DNA of 64,000 bases from Cinclus cinclus (Eukaryota > Chordata > Aves > Passeriformes > Cinclidae), in NCBI RefSeq assembly GCF_963662255.1, contig NC_085048.1, forward strand, positions 103,760,499 through 103,824,498, in the 5' to 3' direction. The position numbers and the translations under genes were made by a program. Positions 61,721 through 64,000 of the stretch are shown here, one piece after another. Numbering within the stretch: position 1 is the stretch's first letter; the number at the start of each line of letters is the position of its first letter. The notes under the pieces were generated by a model that saw nothing but the letters and a program-made list of their open reading frames with translations, was not told the DNA's origin and ran no database searches.

Positions 61721-64000
61721 ATGTTTTTTTCTTGGGTTGTTCCAGCATCTCCATGGGATGGTAGGGCTGGAGGAGGAGAGCTGGGCTTTAGCTGTGAAGA
61801 GGCTTGGGAGGAGCAATAATTTTGTCAAACAGTTTTGCTCATACCTATGTTCACTCCTGTGTGAGAAAACCAGGTGCAGTCTGTCCTTGTGAGCTGTGTT
61901 TTTACAGGGGTGCCATAATTTGAAAGTCTCTGGCTGAATCCCTTTCCAATTTTATAGTAACATTTCAACCATGGCTCCGAGTCTGACTCAGGAATTTCTT
62001 CAGCTTTTGTTGGAGTATTAACAGGAGAGTTGAGCATAGAGTAAAACCCCTCCTATAATTTTAACCATGAAATGGCCACTGCCACTCCCTAACTCCATCA
62101 CTGACACATGGAGCACCCCGTTCCCAGGAATGTCCTGCTTTATGGCACTGACACATACCTAAACCACAGACCATTAATTTCAGTGGGATCAAGGAAGCAA
62201 ATATTCCTGTTGTTATTTACAAACTCCATATTCTTCTTCCTCTGGATTTGTACATAAGACATTTGCCCTCGAATTTTCTGCCATGTTAGTGCCTCACAAA
62301 TTTAAGTCAGGAAAAGAGGCACTTATCTATTTAGAAGTAAGCTTTTATTTACCTTTGAGAGCACCCTTGAATGGTGAAGTCTGAGGCTTCGATTGAGGCA
62401 CAAATGGACAGGGCAATCCTCAGCCTTCTGCTGCTCCTCATTCCTGTACCTCTCACAGAGACTGGCAGGGCTGTGAAAAGCTGCCGAGGAAAATAAAACC
62501 CACGCGGATCTTTCATAATTAGGGCTTTGTAATAAGCTGGACAAGTCCTAGAACAAGAGTTTGTGGGGTTGGGTGTCCTGCTTCAGGCCCTGAGCTCCTT
62601 TTGACATTGTTGGGAATCACTCAGGGAAGTTCTCACTTTCAGCCAAGCCCAAACAACCCTGGGAAAGGCGGGTGGGTCCATCCCTGCTGTAAATCAAACT
62701 CAGGGAATATCCAGGTCCATGTGATCAAAACTCCCTGGCCTATTTGCATCAGGGCCAAAGTGTTTTCACAAACAGATGTTAAAAGTACAAAAGGGAAGAA
62801 AAGAAAGGTGCCAGCAGCACAGTTACCCTGGTTTCCTCCTGTTACATAGGCTATCCTGCAAGAGATAAGGTATCTCTGACCAACCAGTTGTGCATGAGGG
62901 TTTAAAAAAGCCAACAGGAAGAAGCGGGTTGGCAAAGTCCGATGCACAATGATTAATCCAAGTGCTAATTCACTGCTAATCTTGTGTGGAATGGTTTTGC
63001 TCCTGGTTTATTGAGGAGGCAGAGGTGTCTGGGCACTGAGGGGCTGTGAGTGCATTTCAGGCAGGCCAGGCAGAGTCACTGCTGGGAGAGCACTGCTGCC
63101 ACCAGGATCTTCCCAAATAACGCCTGGGATGAGCACAGGACCTGCTCGGCTCTCCAGCAGCTCCTTCCTGGGGGAAGCTTAGGCGATGGCAGAAAAGCCC
63201 ACCCAGTGTACTCGCCTTGTTAAGCTGCTGGGGCTTGCAGGCCTTCCTAACTCTGCCCTGGGGAAAAACTGTGTAACAATGGATAAAAGACTTGGGCCTC
63301 CCAGCTTAGTTACAAAGGATTCTCTTCACTCATCCTCTTAGTGAGAAATCCAGTTGAATGCTTTTTGAAATCTTTCAAATATTAAAAATAAAATAAATCT
63401 TCTTATTCTGTTTCCCGGCAAGATTCCTGACTGCAGTGCCATGTTGTCACACACTTCAGGTCCTTTAAAATGTCGAAAGGACCCCCCTCAGAGATGTGGC
63501 TGTAGCCAGGTATGCAGAGAAAAGGTTATTCAATTCTTTGTGTGCCTTCAGAAAGTTAAAGGAAAAAAAAACCCAATGAACCCTGAGAGGGGGGAGATGT
63601 AGTGGATATTAAAATAATTGGGTGTCAGGCTGCAGAAGGCTCACTGCTACTACCTGGCTTGGTTGGGATCTGCTTTGGAAAATAGCTGCTTTGTGTTTAT
63701 TTGTTTCAGCCAGAGAGGGGGAACGACTGCTGCTTTGCCTGGGCACAGGAATCAGTGCAGTTTGCTGCTCTGAGCAGTTACTGCTGAAAACCCTTGTCAA
63801 ATCAGTTGTGAAAAGAGCCAAACACTCTGTTTGAGAAACTGGTTTGCATTTTACTTCTGTCCTGAAGTGTTACCTGCTCCCTTCCCCTAGTGCCAGTGTC
63901 AGCCTAGAGATGTGCCACTCCCTCCTGGCACAGGTTTTTCAGCCCAGAGAGGATGTGATATTCACTAACACTGAGGTCACGTAAAACCTGGAAGAGCTGG
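61721..64000. other. unique non-coding DNA to the window end
   Basis: Short overlapping frames without domains and no repeat family recognised. The sequence is GC-richer at 62.9-63.2 kb but not CpG-rich. Confidence 0.55.

Overview
This window is non-coding DNA from a vertebrate, almost certainly a bird. The diagnostic sequence is a CR1 LINE 3' end, read in reverse, at 19450-19985. It carries the avian-type 'ggttgggagggaccttgaagatc' family signature, broken here to stay short: ggttgggagg then gaccttgaag. A second, shorter and more decayed CR1 3' end lies at 724-876. Low interspersed-repeat content, moderate GC and many simple repeats also fit a bird genome. The species and the locus cannot be named from the sequence.

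I find no protein-coding gene, exon, tRNA, rRNA or CRISPR array. The longest open frames outside satellites (about 172-178 codons, at 15344-15862 and 23572-24108) are close to what chance gives in 64 kb read in six frames. They have no recognisable domain and no codon structure I can point to. The very basic or Gly/Lys-type long frames are translations of microsatellites. The window is therefore intergenic or lies inside a large intron.

Layout: 1-3.7 kb is unique DNA with one CR1 relic. At 3.78-4.51 kb is a stretch with the look of a conserved non-coding element. 4.5-16.3 kb is unique DNA with minor A-rich and AT repeats and a near-perfect hairpin at 9399-9425. 16.3-17.9 kb holds two more enhancer-like stretches. 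19.45 kb is the main CR1. 26.5 kb is a 65-base poly-A run. 31.0-31.25 kb is a CTTTT / CCTTT / CTTTTT satellite. 35.7-36.2 kb is another enhancer-like block. 39.9, 43.9 and 50.6 kb hold C or G homopolymers of 16-17 bases. 50-53.5 kb contains two enhancer-like blocks. 58.55-58.74 kb is an AAAGGG/AAAGG satellite with 21 regularly spaced GGG runs. 61.3-61.7 kb is a very AT-rich, homeodomain-site-rich block.

No genes act together here. The likely biology is cis-regulation of a distant or host gene, plus repeat-driven DNA structure (G-quadruplex and triplex potential). All enhancer-like calls rest on base composition and motif look only. A cross-species alignment is the deciding test.
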